A stretch of 64,000 nt of DNA from Colwellia sp. RSH04. GTDB lineage: Bacteria > Pseudomonadota > Gammaproteobacteria > Enterobacterales > Alteromonadaceae. This document shows positions 20,211-29,999 of this stretch, piece after piece. Position 1 is the first letter of the stretch. The number at the start of each line of letters is the position of its first letter. The position numbers and the translations under genes were made by a program. The stretch covers positions 271,100-335,099 of the forward strand of contig NZ_QXIO01000005.1 in the NCBI RefSeq assembly GCF_003545765.1, read 5' to 3'. The notes beneath the pieces were generated by a model. The model was not told the DNA's origin, searched no databases, and saw nothing but the letters and a program-made list of their open reading frames with translations.

Positions 20211-20735
20211 TTATTTCAATTTTAAATCTTTATGGCCACGATTTTTCCATGCTTTGGCTACACTGTAACGCCACAAGGTTTGAATACCTACATAACCTAA
20301 TATAGAAAAAATTACCGCTAAAATACCACAACCGAGTAAAAATGCTGGACCAATGGTGGATAAGCTATCAATAACCCATTGCCAATTTGCTTCAAAAACA
20401 AACTGTTGTGGAGGCTCGGCAAGTACCCAAATACCAACTAAGTAACAAGCATAAAAAATAACGGGCATTGTTAATGGGTTTGTTAACCAAACAAGCGCTA
20501 TTGATAACGGTAAGTTTGCATGGAATAAAATTGCAGCACCTGCTGCTAGTACCATTTGAAAGGGTACCGGTATAAAAGCAAAGAATAACCCTACAGCAAA
20601 CGCTTTAGCAACAGAGTGGCGATTTAAATGCCAAAGGTTTGCATTATGTAGCAAGTTACCAAATATCTTTAAGTACTTATTTTCTTTCACGCTTTGATGG
20701 TCTGGCATAAAGCGCTTAATTGCTTTTTTTGGCAT
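20211..20735 (-). CDS. DUF2062 inner-membrane protein
   Basis: A 174-residue protein of the DUF2062 family. A basic N-terminus is followed by KAFAVGLFFAFIPVPFQM and three or four hydrophobic segments, including NPLTMPVIFYACYLVGIWVL. Function is not established for the family. It is divergent from comEC, with about 60 bp between starts. The 183 bp between ruvB and this gene hold nothing recognisable. Confidence 0.85.
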   Translation of the reverse strand: MPKKAIKRFMPDHQSVKENKYLKIFGNLLHNANLWHLNRHSVAKAFAVGLFFAFIPVPFQMVLAAGAAILFHANLPLSIALVWLTNPLTMPVIFYACYLVGIWVLAEPPQQFVFEANWQWVIDSLSTIGPAFLLGCGILAVIFSILGYVGIQTLWRYSVAKAWKNRGHKDLKLK

Positions 20736-20795
20736 GGAAAGCTGATTATCTCTTTTCGTTTATCAAGTAAATCCTGTTAATTAAGCTATTCTTAC

Positions 20796-23450
20796 ATGAG
20801 AATAGATAAAAGGATTATCTTCACTATGGATTGGTGGCTATTCACTTTTTTCCTAGGTGCTATATTGTCACTATTTTTACCGATAGTGCCAGCGCTTTTT
20901 CAGCTATTTTTACTTCTATTGATCGCGATAGTACTTTATTACTTCAAAATTTCACGTTTTACCTCTGGATTATTTTTTGGAGCTTGTTGGATATTAGCCT
21001 TCGCTGGTGGGTATTTTTATCAAATTGAGTTAAGTGATCTCTCTAGACAAGTTGCTGATGCTATTAAAAATAGACAGGCAATCGTTGTAAAAGGTAATGT
21101 GGTCAGCTTACAAGCAAACCAGTATCGTCATTTACCCGCATTAGATAATATTGCAGCGACAACCTCAGTTAAAAACACTAAAGTTAAATTTAATTTTGAA
21201 ATAACTGATATTAATGATCAGGTGCTAAATACCCCCATTTTAGCTAGGCTAAACTGGAATAAACCTTTATTTAATGTTCACCAAGGGCAGGTGTTAAAAC
21301 TTAACGTTAAATTGAAGCCAGCACATGGCCTTAGAAATGTGGGGGCTTTTAGTTATAAACGATGGCTAATAAGTAAAGATATTGCTTTTACCGGTTATGT
21401 TAGTAATAAAGTTCACAAACCTAAGGCCGATAGTGCATCAGAGCAAACTCAACAAAAGCGTCTCTTAAATACACACCATACAACGCAATTCATTCAGCAG
21501 TCGAAAAAAGAACACTCGCAATATGCTAATGAGGTTTTAGTTCACAAGCCCTCATTAAGGCAGCAATTGTTCAATCATTATCAAGGTATGCTAAATGCGT
21601 TAAATGATGAAACAACGTTTCAGTTTGCTCCTTTATTATTAGCGTTAACCTTTGGAGAGCGCAGCACTCTTACTACTGAACAATGGCAAACCTTACAACA
21701 AAGTGGCATAGGACATTTAATAGCAATATCTGGGTTACATATCGGTTTGGTGGCTTCAGCGAGTTATTTTATTTTTTTACTTTTCTTTCGATCCGTTGTT
21801 GTATTACCCGTGAATATTCAAACGATTAATGCTCGCTATGTTGCCATTATTTTTAGTTTATTGTGTGCCTTATTTTACTGCTTTTTAGCGGGGTTCTCTA
21901 TTCCGACAATGAGAGCGTTAGTTATGTTGTCAATGTATTGGTTGTTCAGGTTACTTGGTTTGAAAGTGACGGCAAAGCGTATCATTTTACTGACTATCTT
22001 TATCATTATATTACTTGAACCATTAAGTGTGCTAACCATGAGTTTTTGGCTGTCGTTATATGCGGTGACTTGTCTTTTTATTATTACTTGGCGGTTTAAA
22101 TATTACCTTATTAGTGGAAACTACCTCATACGCTTCTTAAAAGGTTTAGTCGTTGTGCAACTGAGCTTAACGTTGTTGCTTTTACCCATTACGGCATTGT
22201 TTTTCCAACAAGTATCATTGGTTGCTATTGCGGCAAATTTAATTGCGATTCCGTGGATGAGTGTTATTTCTATTCCTTTAGCGCTATTTTCTATCATCGC
22301 ATTACCCTTTAGTGAATGGTTGGCTCAAAGCTTAATGAGTATACAGCTCTCTACTACCGCGATGTTATGGTCAATTATTGAAGGATTAGTGAGTTATTCT
22401 TGGTCTGTGCTTGTCATATCTAGCTCACAGCTGTATTGGTTATTATTACTATATCTCGTGTCGGTCATTTTATTGATATTTCCAAACGTTGGAAAATTTC
22501 TTAACTACTATCTTTTTCAGCATTTTAATATCCTTTCTCAATTAAGCTCTTTTTCTCGATTAAGAGCATTATCACTTACCTTCTTCGCGGCATTCATTTT
22601 GTTAGGCGGGCAATTATCGTTAAGCGCAAGTAAACAAAAGATTAATGATAACTTTGCTACAAGACAAGCGTGGCAGTTGGTTGTACAAGATGTAGGTCAA
22701 GGTTTGTCATTATTGCTTATTAAAGAAAAGAACGCTTTGCTTTATGATACAGGGGCTAGTTACCCGTCTGGTTTTAATATGGCTGATTCAGTGACATTAC
22801 CTGTATTAAAAAACAAAGGGATTAGTGCGTTAGACTGGGTGGTGTTAAGTCATAGTGATAACTATCATGCTGGTAGTTTTAGTCAGTTAAGCAGCCAAAT
22901 AAAAATAAATAACCTTTTAACCAATGTTTCTCTGACAACTACAGATATACAGCGGCAACCTTGTGTGCAAGGTAACCATTTTATCTGGCAAGGTTTAACC
23001 GTTACTTCGCTGTGGCCAAGTAAGGAATGGTTATCTGAACAAAAAGCGGCTAAAAAGCAAAAAAACAATGACTCTTGTGTACTGCTGATTTCTGATGGTT
23101 ATCATAAGTTACTGTTAACAGCGGATATATCAACGAAAATAGAGCACGAACTTTTAAGGCTGTATCCAAGGCTAGATGCAGATGTACTCGTGGTACCACA
23201 TCATGGTTCTAAAACCTCCTCAAGTAAAAAGTTTATTAAACAGTTAGCACCTGAGTTCGCCTTAATAAGTGCTGGTTATTTAAACCGCTGGTCGATGCCA
23301 GTGCCTGAAGTGTTAAAAAAATACCATCTTTTTAAAACGACGGTTGTTAATACGGCAGATGTTGGGGCAATTGTTGTTAACTTTAAGGGTGAGCAGCTCC
23401 ACCTTGAAAGTTATCGTGATAGCTTACGACCTTTTTGGTTTTTAAATTAA
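20796..23450 (+). CDS. comEC: ComEC/Rec2 DNA-uptake channel
   Basis: Inner-membrane channel that carries single-stranded DNA into the cytoplasm during natural transformation, 884 residues. Order: N-terminal membrane segments, a soluble OB-like domain (about 85-200), the Competence domain with many membrane helices (GIGHLIAISGLHIGLVASAS), and a C-terminal metallo-beta-lactamase-like domain (VVQDVGQGLSLLL; VVPHHGSKTSSSKKF). The metal-binding stretch reads SHSDNYHAGS, with Tyr where this family normally has the second Asp of HxDxDH. The ATG at 20826 is an alternative start. The protein is otherwise complete. Confidence 0.93.
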   Translation: MRIDKRIIFTMDWWLFTFFLGAILSLFLPIVPALFQLFLLLLIAIVLYYFKISRFTSGLFFGACWILAFAGGYFYQIELSDLSRQVADAIKNRQAIVVKGNVVSLQANQYRHLPALDNIAATTSVKNTKVKFNFEITDINDQVLNTPILARLNWNKPLFNVHQGQVLKLNVKLKPAHGLRNVGAFSYKRWLISKDIAFTGYVSNKVHKPKADSASEQTQQKRLLNTHHTTQFIQQSKKEHSQYANEVLVHKPSLRQQLFNHYQGMLNALNDETTFQFAPLLLALTFGERSTLTTEQWQTLQQSGIGHLIAISGLHIGLVASASYFIFLLFFRSVVVLPVNIQTINARYVAIIFSLLCALFYCFLAGFSIPTMRALVMLSMYWLFRLLGLKVTAKRIILLTIFIIILLEPLSVLTMSFWLSLYAVTCLFIITWRFKYYLISGNYLIRFLKGLVVVQLSLTLLLLPITALFFQQVSLVAIAANLIAIPWMSVISIPLALFSIIALPFSEWLAQSLMSIQLSTTAMLWSIIEGLVSYSWSVLVISSSQLYWLLLLYLVSVILLIFPNVGKFLNYYLFQHFNILSQLSSFSRLRALSLTFFAAFILLGGQLSLSASKQKINDNFATRQAWQLVVQDVGQGLSLLLIKEKNALLYDTGASYPSGFNMADSVTLPVLKNKGISALDWVVLSHSDNYHAGSFSQLSSQIKINNLLTNVSLTTTDIQRQPCVQGNHFIWQGLTVTSLWPSKEWLSEQKAAKKQKNNDSCVLLISDGYHKLLLTADISTKIEHELLRLYPRLDADVLVVPHHGSKTSSSKKFIKQLAPEFALISAGYLNRWSMPVPEVLKKYHLFKTTVVNTADVGAIVVNFKGEQLHLESYRDSLRPFWFLN

Positions 23451-23500
23451 GTGGTTATGATTTATTAAGGTTTTCATAACATATATTTGCCCATGTATTA

Positions 23501-23764
23501 GGGTCTGTTGATCTTTCGCGATTAAATTTTGTTCGAGCTAAAAGCGTTTTATTCGCGGCGATTAGTGTGTAGCTTAGTCATTCTAAGTAAATACTACTCA
23601 ACAAAGCGTAAAATGCTTTTAGCCGAATCCTTCGGACAGCGTTTGTTGGTCATTTTTACGGCGTTATCGCCTTTTTATGTGGAATGACCACATGACAAAG
23701 GCTCTGCCTTGTACAAATACCCAACAAAAAGCTGCAAAAACAACCCCGAAAGATCAACAGCCCC
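23501..23764. mobile_element. 264-bp MITE with TA target duplication
   Basis: The ends are near-perfect terminal inverted repeats: GGGTCTGTTGATCTTTCG (23501-23518) and CGAAAGATCAACAGCCCC (23747-23764), with one mismatch in 18. TA dinucleotides flank both ends, as for Tc1/mariner-IS630 type insertions. There is no coding capacity. Inside are an imperfect palindrome built on GCTTTTAGC/GCTAAAAGC and a GGCG-TTAT-CGCC hairpin. It occupies most of the comEC-msbA gap. The parent transposon is not in the window. Confidence 0.85.
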
Positions 23765-23912
23765 TAGGGCGTGTTTATCTTTGTATTTTCTCTGTATAAG
23801 CAACCGACCTTGTCATCAAGCGATAATTAGTTGGTTGTCATGAGAAAATCGCGTTAAAATGCAGTGACTGCTACGTGATAATATTTTTAGCGCAATTGAG
23901 AACTCAAATTAA

Positions 23913-25766
23913 ATGGCTAATACCTCTTCAGACAATGTGTCGTTGAATGATTCAATGACAGAATCTTCAAATGCTCAACATAGCAATAACCAAACGCCAG
24001 TACCTTTAGATTCCGCGACAACTTGGCAAAACTTTATTCGCTTAATGAAATATGCTAAACCGTATAAATTGGGCTTTATCGCCGCTATTATTGGTATGCT
24101 GGGCTATGCTGCCATTGATGTTTATTTTTTATCAAAACTGCAACCGCTAATTGATGAAGGCTTAACTGGTACAAACCCAGATTTTATGAAATGGGCTCCA
24201 GTATTTGTTGTTGTTGCTTTTATTGTCCGTGGTACTTTTCATTTTGTCGCTAACTACTGCCTAGCTTGGGTCGGTAATCATGTCGTTGCAGATTTAAGGC
24301 AGCAACTCTTTGAACATATTATGACATTGCCTGTTGCCTTTCATGATAAAGAATCTACTGGCGCGTTAATTTCGAAAATTACTTATGATACTGAACAGGT
24401 ACTGAATTCTGTTAGTAAATCGGTGTTAACCATTATTCAGCAAAGTGCCTTTGTTGTTGGTTTACTAGGGTGGATGTTTTATTTAAGTTGGCAACTATCG
24501 GTTATTTTCTTGTTAATCACGCCTATTATTGCGGTGATCGTAACTATTGTCTCAAAACGTTTTCGTCAAGTAAGTAAAAAAATCCAAGGAGCAATGGGGG
24601 AAGTAACCACGGCTGCAGAGCAAACATTTAATGGCCATAAAGTGGTGTTAACTTTTGGTGGTCAAGAACGAGAATATAGTCGTTTTGCCGACATTAATAA
24701 GCATAATCGTCAACAGCGCATGAAAATGATTGCGACAAAAGCATCAAGCGTACCGTTGATTCAAGTTATTGCCTCGTTTGCTTTAGCGTTTGTATTTTAT
24801 GCAGTAACTTCTGACACGTTAAAAGATGCCATTTCACCAGGAATATTCGTTAGTATTATTACCTACATGACAATGCTATTACGCCCTCTTAAATTATTAA
24901 CTAATGTAAATAGTGAGTTTCAACGTGGTATGGCAGCTTGCGTGAGTATTTTTGCGGTACTTGATCAAGAAAAAGAGCTCGATACCGGCAGTAAACCTCT
25001 TGACAGAGCTAAAGGGCATATCGCTTTTAATCACGTTAATTTTTCGTACGGTAGTGATACTCAAACGGGTGAAGAAGATACCAGTAAATTAGCACTTAAT
25101 GATGTCTCATTTGCATTAAACCCAGGTGAAACCTTAGCATTAGTTGGCCGCTCTGGTAGTGGTAAATCAACGACAAGTTCACTGTTATTAAGGTTTTATG
25201 ACGTAACTTCAGGTGAAATATGTATAGATGATGTCAATATTGAAAACTATCATTTAACCGATTTAAGAAAGCAGTTTTCTTATGTTTCTCAGCAAGTTGT
25301 ATTGTTTAATGATACTTTGGCCAACAACATTGCTTACGGCAAACCTGAGGCTACGCAAGAGGAGATTATAGCTGCGGCAAAAAGTGCTCATGTAATGGAA
25401 TTTGCACAGCAAATGGAACAAGGCTTAGAAACAAATATTGGTGAAAACGGAGCGTTATTATCAGGTGGGCAAAGACAGCGTGTAGCCATTGCTAGGGCAT
25501 TATTGTGCGATACGCCGTTTCTTATTCTAGATGAAGCAACCAGTGCATTAGATACTGAGTCTGAGCGTCATATTCAAGATGCGCTTCATGCGTTGCAACA
25601 AAATAGAACTTCAATTGTGATTGCACATCGTTTATCTACTATTGAAAATGCCGATAAAATTATCGTCATGGAGCAGGGCAAAGTTATTGAGCAAGGTGAT
25701 CATAAAACCTTACTCGAGAAAGGTGGTGCCTATGCGCAGTTACATAGCTTTCAGTTTGAAGGGTAA
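23913..25766 (+). CDS. msbA: Lipid A export ABC transporter MsbA
   Basis: ABC exporter half-transporter that flips lipid A-core across the inner membrane, 617 residues with a 35-residue polar N-terminal extension. Six membrane helices (about 50-330) are followed by the ATPase domain: Walker A GRSGSGKST, signature LSGGQRQRVAIARALL, Walker B FLILDEATSALD and H-loop IVIAHRLST. It begins the unit msbA-lpxK-Trm112-kdsB, which groups lipid A and Kdo steps. Confidence 0.96.
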   Translation: MANTSSDNVSLNDSMTESSNAQHSNNQTPVPLDSATTWQNFIRLMKYAKPYKLGFIAAIIGMLGYAAIDVYFLSKLQPLIDEGLTGTNPDFMKWAPVFVVVAFIVRGTFHFVANYCLAWVGNHVVADLRQQLFEHIMTLPVAFHDKESTGALISKITYDTEQVLNSVSKSVLTIIQQSAFVVGLLGWMFYLSWQLSVIFLLITPIIAVIVTIVSKRFRQVSKKIQGAMGEVTTAAEQTFNGHKVVLTFGGQEREYSRFADINKHNRQQRMKMIATKASSVPLIQVIASFALAFVFYAVTSDTLKDAISPGIFVSIITYMTMLLRPLKLLTNVNSEFQRGMAACVSIFAVLDQEKELDTGSKPLDRAKGHIAFNHVNFSYGSDTQTGEEDTSKLALNDVSFALNPGETLALVGRSGSGKSTTSSLLLRFYDVTSGEICIDDVNIENYHLTDLRKQFSYVSQQVVLFNDTLANNIAYGKPEATQEEIIAAAKSAHVMEFAQQMEQGLETNIGENGALLSGGQRQRVAIARALLCDTPFLILDEATSALDTESERHIQDALHALQQNRTSIVIAHRLSTIENADKIIVMEQGKVIEQGDHKTLLEKGGAYAQLHSFQFEG

Positions 25767-25819
25767 GTATTACTGATGGCATGTATCAATAGCGCTTCAC
25801 TACACATAGAAGTTAGCCA

Positions 25820-26866
25820 ATGCGTTTAATTGAAAAAGTGTGGTTTTACCAACACAAAGCAAAATATTGGTTAGTTCCATTACTGTTACCGTTAAGTTTG
25901 CTTTTTTTCTTATTGAGCCAATTACGGCGAGTGCTTTTTAAGTTAGGCTTCAAGCAATCCGTTAAGCTTGATTGCCCTGTTATTATTGTTGGTAACATTG
26001 GGGTTGGTGGTAACGGTAAAACGCCTGTTGTCGTTTATTTAGTTAAACTTGCACAACAATTAGGCTTTAGACCAGGTGTTATTTCTCGCGGTTATGGTGG
26101 TAATGCACCTAGTTACCCATACCTGTTAAACGAACAATCAACAGCAATTGAAGCAGGTGATGAACCTATGCTTATTTTCAAACGCTGTAATGTTCCTGTT
26201 TGTGTTGGAAGTGATCGGGTGGCTTCTGCCAAGACACTGATTAAACAGGGTTGTAATATCATTATCAGTGATGATGGTTTGCAGCATTATCGCTTACAAC
26301 GAGATAAAGAGATTATTGTTATTGATAATAAGCGCCTATTTGGCAATGGTTTATTATTACCCGCAGGCCCATTAAGAGAAACAACAACACGTTTAAATTC
26401 TGCTGATCTATTGATATTTAATGGTGAGGGTAAGCCAAAGAAAGTAGTGGCTGCTTCAACGTTACCAAGTTTGTCAATGGAGCTTGGGGCAACAAAGCTA
26501 TGTAATTTAGTTTCTGGCCAGCAAATAACTGTTAATGATTTTATGCAATTACATACCATGGCTTGTAATGCCATTGCAGGTATCGGGGCACCCGAGCGTT
26601 TTTTTGCAAGTTTACAAAAACTTGGTTTCACGCTTAATGCTCAGCAAGGCTTTTTTGACCATCATAGTTTCATGCTAGATGACTTTTCTCAATATCCTGA
26701 TACTATTCCGTTGATAATGACAGAGAAAGATGCGGTAAAATGTCGAGAGTTTGCTAAAGAAAATTGGTGGTACTTGCCCGTTGATGCCGTTTTCTCGTCA
26801 AAGCATCAACAGCAAATAGAAGTTTTATTGAGTAGCTGTAGAAAAGAAATGAATAGTGATAGGTAG
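25820..26866 (+). CDS. lpxK: Tetraacyldisaccharide 4'-kinase LpxK
   Basis: LpxK phosphorylates the 4' position of tetraacyldisaccharide 1-phosphate to form lipid IVA. It has 348 residues, an N-terminal hydrophobic helix (about 18-40) and a P-loop in GNIGVGGNGKTPVVVYL. It follows msbA by 53 bp on the same strand, a conserved gammaproteobacterial order. Confidence 0.96.
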   Translation: MRLIEKVWFYQHKAKYWLVPLLLPLSLLFFLLSQLRRVLFKLGFKQSVKLDCPVIIVGNIGVGGNGKTPVVVYLVKLAQQLGFRPGVISRGYGGNAPSYPYLLNEQSTAIEAGDEPMLIFKRCNVPVCVGSDRVASAKTLIKQGCNIIISDDGLQHYRLQRDKEIIVIDNKRLFGNGLLLPAGPLRETTTRLNSADLLIFNGEGKPKKVVAASTLPSLSMELGATKLCNLVSGQQITVNDFMQLHTMACNAIAGIGAPERFFASLQKLGFTLNAQQGFFDHHSFMLDDFSQYPDTIPLIMTEKDAVKCREFAKENWWYLPVDAVFSSKHQQQIEVLLSSCRKEMNSDR

Positions 26867-26890
26867 TAAAGTTAACTATTTTTCTGCACT

Positions 26891-26949
26891 AACGTAAAAA
26901 ATAACGTAAACAAATAACGTAAAATACAACGTATATTAATTTCGTAAAT
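26891..26949. repeat. Phased AACGTAA repeats
   Basis: Five copies of an AACGTAA-like word (the fourth AACGTAT, the fifth TCGTAAA) start at about 26891, 26903, 26916, 26929 and 26942, spaced 12-13 bp, in the lpxK to Trm112-gene gap. This could be a protein-binding array or a decayed tandem repeat; no function is known. Confidence 0.55.
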
Positions 26950-26975
26950 TAACTAAAATATAGAAGAGAATAATA

Positions 26976-27152
26976 ATGGCTTTTGATACCCAATTAATGG
27001 AAATCCTTGCTTGCCCTGTATGTAAAGGAAAACTAGATTATGATAAAGAGCAACAAGAACTTATTTGTAATTTTGATCGCTTAGCATACGCCATAGAACA
27101 AGACATTCCTGTTTTGTTGGAAGCCGAAGCACGTAAATTAACATCATCTTAA
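26976..27152 (+). CDS. Trm112-family small zinc-ribbon protein (YcaR-like)
   Basis: A 58-residue protein starting [20 protein letters not shown]. The CPVC pair and [15 protein letters not shown] segment are typical of the YcaR/Trm112 family found between lpxK and kdsB in gammaproteobacteria. Only one cysteine (LICNFDR) remains in place of the second CxxC, which is common in this family. It is 48 bp upstream of kdsB. The family role in bacteria is uncertain. Confidence 0.92.
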   Translation: MAFDTQLMEILACPVCKGKLDYDKEQQELICNFDRLAYAIEQDIPVLLEAEARKLTSS

Positions 27153-27200
27153 ATCACACTTAGCTTTAGTAATTTTAATCATTATAAAAAAGGTATTTTT

Positions 27201-28019
27201 ATGACACAACAGAGCATAACTCAACAAAACGTATCATTTGTTGTAGTTATTCCTGCGCGCTATCAATCGTCACGTCTTCCCGGTAAGGTGTTAGCAGATA
27301 TACATGGCAAGCCTATGATTCAATGGGTTGTGGAAAAAGCGAAATTAAGTGGTGCAAGCAAAGTTATTGTTGCTACTGATAATGATGAGGTGGCGCGAGT
27401 CGTTAATGATTTTGGTGGTGAAGTCTGTAAAACACGAGCTGACCATCAGTCAGGTACTGAACGACTGGCTGAGGTGATGGATATTTATCAATTTGCAGCA
27501 GATGAGATCATAGTCAATGTGCAAGGGGATGAGCCTTTTATTCCTCCAGAGAATATTAGACAAGTGGCTGAAAATTTAGCAAACCAGCAAGAAAACCACA
27601 AAGCGAGAATGTCGACGTTAGCGATAAAAATTAATTCAGTTGAAGAAGCATTCAACCCTAATGCTGTTAAAGTCATTACAGATAAAAATGGTTACGCACT
27701 TTACTTTTCACGCGCAACTATTCCTTATGATCGCGAGCGCTTTTTAACTTCTCAAGCACATACTGATACCAATATAAAATCTATCGGAGATTTTTATTTA
27801 AGGCATGTTGGTATATACGCTTATCGAGCAGGTTTCATTAAAGATTATATTCACTGGCCTACCAGCGAACTTGAACAAATTGAAGCATTAGAGCAATTAA
27901 GAGTGTTATATCAAGGTGAAAAAATTCATGTTGATGTCGCGTGCAGCAATGTTCCTGTTGAAGGGGTAGATACGCCAGAAGACCTCGAAAAAGCAAAAGC
28001 TTATGCAGCAACTTTGTAA
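27201..28019 (+). CDS. kdsB: 3-deoxy-manno-octulosonate cytidylyltransferase
   Basis: KdsB activates Kdo as CMP-Kdo for the lipopolysaccharide inner core. It has 272 residues, including about 10 extra N-terminal residues. [19 protein letters not shown] is the nucleotide-binding signature; [10 protein letters not shown] and [12 protein letters not shown] are further conserved motifs. It is the last gene of the msbA-lpxK unit and is followed by a strong terminator. Confidence 0.97.
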   Translation: MTQQSITQQNVSFVVVIPARYQSSRLPGKVLADIHGKPMIQWVVEKAKLSGASKVIVATDNDEVARVVNDFGGEVCKTRADHQSGTERLAEVMDIYQFAADEIIVNVQGDEPFIPPENIRQVAENLANQQENHKARMSTLAIKINSVEEAFNPNAVKVITDKNGYALYFSRATIPYDRERFLTSQAHTDTNIKSIGDFYLRHVGIYAYRAGFIKDYIHWPTSELEQIEALEQLRVLYQGEKIHVDVACSNVPVEGVDTPEDLEKAKAYAATL

Positions 28020-28050
28020 TCGGAATTATCGGAATTGTTTATATTAATGT

Positions 28051-28078
28051 AAAGGCTTATCGATTGATAAGCCTTTTT
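28051..28078 (+). terminator. Rho-independent terminator after kdsB
   Basis: AAAGGCTTATC (28051-28061) pairs with GATAAGCC (28066-28073), followed by five T residues. It closes the msbA-kdsB unit. Confidence 0.85.
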
Positions 28079-28131
28079 GCTTTTCTAAGGTTTGTTTCAA
28101 AAAGGCTTTAATTATGCCACGAGTTAACCGT

Positions 28132-28719
28132 TTAATGCTGTAATGCTTTTTCGTCTCGTGTGTTTTGAATAAAGCTTGCGCTCATTTCAACAAGGTCGTG
28201 AACTGTGCTGGGAAGCTGCTCAATATCGATAGCATCAATCAAGTTTTTAACTTCTAAGCCTAACTCAGTATCTCCTTCAATTTTTAAACGGCGCTGAAAA
28301 AACAAAGTGTCAGGGTCTTGTTTACGACCGGCAATCAAAACCAAATCATCACCCGTTGCGCTAAAACTTACATCTTCTTGAATATGCTCATTAGGAGCAG
28401 CCATAATTAATTGGTCTTCATCAAAGCTTATCCACCAATCCAATTGTAGATCTGTAATGGATATTTTTAACCATTTACCTTGTAAAAATTCAAAATCACC
28501 ATCTTCTATCGCCTCGCGAAAAATAGAGTGCAGTGCAGGAAGCAACGCTGCCTTTTGGCCGCTATAAGGGATTAATTTTAAGCTAGGCCTTAAAACCTTT
28601 GGTAAAAAATCAATCAAAGATGTGCGCACTGCAAGCGGTATACGTTTTTCTAAAGAAGAGATAGTTGATTTTTTTGGCAAAAAACGACTCATTTGAGTCA
28701 AGGTTGTAGTTTTTATCAC
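28132..28719 (-). CDS. ubiT: SCP2-domain ubiquinone accessory factor UbiT
   Basis: A 195-residue SCP2-type sterol/lipid carrier protein of the YhbT/UbiT family, needed for oxygen-independent ubiquinone synthesis together with UbiU and UbiV. The SCP2 fold spans about 40-150 (WLKISITDLQLDWWISF). It is divergent from ubiU-ubiV across about 220 bp, the arrangement seen in other gammaproteobacteria. No clear Fnr palindrome was found in the gap. Confidence 0.9.
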   Translation of the reverse strand: MIKTTTLTQMSRFLPKKSTISSLEKRIPLAVRTSLIDFLPKVLRPSLKLIPYSGQKAALLPALHSIFREAIEDGDFEFLQGKWLKISITDLQLDWWISFDEDQLIMAAPNEHIQEDVSFSATGDDLVLIAGRKQDPDTLFFQRRLKIEGDTELGLEVKNLIDAIDIEQLPSTVHDLVEMSASFIQNTRDEKALQH

Positions 28720-28938
28720 GGTTGCCTCTTGCTATCAAAATACTGAATGGTTGCATTGTAGCAATCTACGGTATTGTTATCGTAATGCAGATCAAGTTTT
28801 CTTTAATACATATCAATAAACTAAGGTTTTTATAGCCGTACACTAAGCGCCAATTTGTTCCATTGATTGAAAGTGTTTATCAGTAGCTAATTTTCAATAT
28901 GACGATAGCTTACTACGAATATTTATTTGGAGAGTTTT

Positions 28939-29934
28939 GTGGAGTTACTTTGTCCGGCTGGTAATTTACCTGCCTTAAAAACAGCGATAGATAATGGTGC
29001 CGATGCTGTTTATATCGGTATGAAAGATGATACTAATGCGCGTCATTTTGCGGGGTTAAACTTTAATGATGGTAAGTTAGCTAAAGCGTCAGATTATGTT
29101 CATGAACGTGGCAAAAAATTGCATGTAGCCATTAATACGTTTGCTCATGCAGGTGCAGAAGAACGATGGAAAAAAGCCGTTGATAATGCCGTAGCAATTG
29201 GCACCGATGCACTCATTATTGCTGATGTTGGTGTTCTTGATTATGCCGCCAATAAATACCCTGATGTAGAGCGTCATGTTTCTGTTCAAGCCTCGACAAC
29301 GAATTTAGAAGCCATTAAATTTTTCAAAAATAACTTTGACGTAGAGCGTGTCGTTCTGCCACGTGTTTTGTCTGTTCAGCAAGTAAGGCAGTTAGCAAAA
29401 TCTAGCCCAGTCGACTTAGAAGTTTTTGCTTTTGGAAGTTTATGCATTATGGCAGAAGGGCGCTGTTATTTATCTTCTTATATGACTGGGGAATCACCCA
29501 ATACGGTTGGTGCTTGCTCTCCTGCAAAATATGTTCGCTGGCAAGAAACCGAGCAAGGTTTAGAGTCTCGTTTAAATAATGTCCTTATTGATCGCTATCA
29601 AAGTGATGAAAATGCAGGCTATCCAACGTTATGTAAAGGGCGTTTTGAAGTCGATAATAATGTTTATCATGCACTCGAAGAGCCAACAAGTTTAAATACT
29701 CTTGAGCTGATCCCTGAGCTAATGGCAATGGGTATTGTGTCGGTCAAAATTGAAGGCCGTCAACGCAGTCCTGCTTATGTCGAGCAAGTCGCGAAAACGT
29801 GGCGAATGGCCTTAGATCGCTATAAACAAAACCCTGACAACTTTGCGGTTGAAGGTGCATGGATGCAAACGTTAGCGAACCTTTCTGAAGGAGCGCAAAC
29901 AACATTAGGTGCTTATCATCGGAAGTGGCAATAA
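28939..29934 (+). CDS. ubiU: UbiU, U32-family subunit of O2-independent ubiquinone hydroxylase
   Basis: With UbiV this iron-sulfur protein hydroxylates ubiquinone precursors without oxygen. The GTG at 28939 is preferred: GGAGAG lies 5 bp upstream, and it gives 331 residues opening MELLCPAGNLPALK; the upstream TTG at 28927 would add four residues. Cluster-type cysteines are visible in FGSLCIMAEGRC, GACSPAKY and LCKGRF. It is 65 bp before ubiV. Confidence 0.94.
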   Translation: MELLCPAGNLPALKTAIDNGADAVYIGMKDDTNARHFAGLNFNDGKLAKASDYVHERGKKLHVAINTFAHAGAEERWKKAVDNAVAIGTDALIIADVGVLDYAANKYPDVERHVSVQASTTNLEAIKFFKNNFDVERVVLPRVLSVQQVRQLAKSSPVDLEVFAFGSLCIMAEGRCYLSSYMTGESPNTVGACSPAKYVRWQETEQGLESRLNNVLIDRYQSDENAGYPTLCKGRFEVDNNVYHALEEPTSLNTLELIPELMAMGIVSVKIEGRQRSPAYVEQVAKTWRMALDRYKQNPDNFAVEGAWMQTLANLSEGAQTTLGAYHRKWQ

Positions 29935-29999
29935 TCGTTTTAGTTGCGCGCAAAATTTTGATAAATAAATTCAGAAAGTAATGTAAGTAAGGTAATTCT

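Noticed and set aside
28720..28938. Fnr box between ubiT and ubiU
   Set aside because: No TTGAT-N4-ATCAA palindrome was found by reading the gap.
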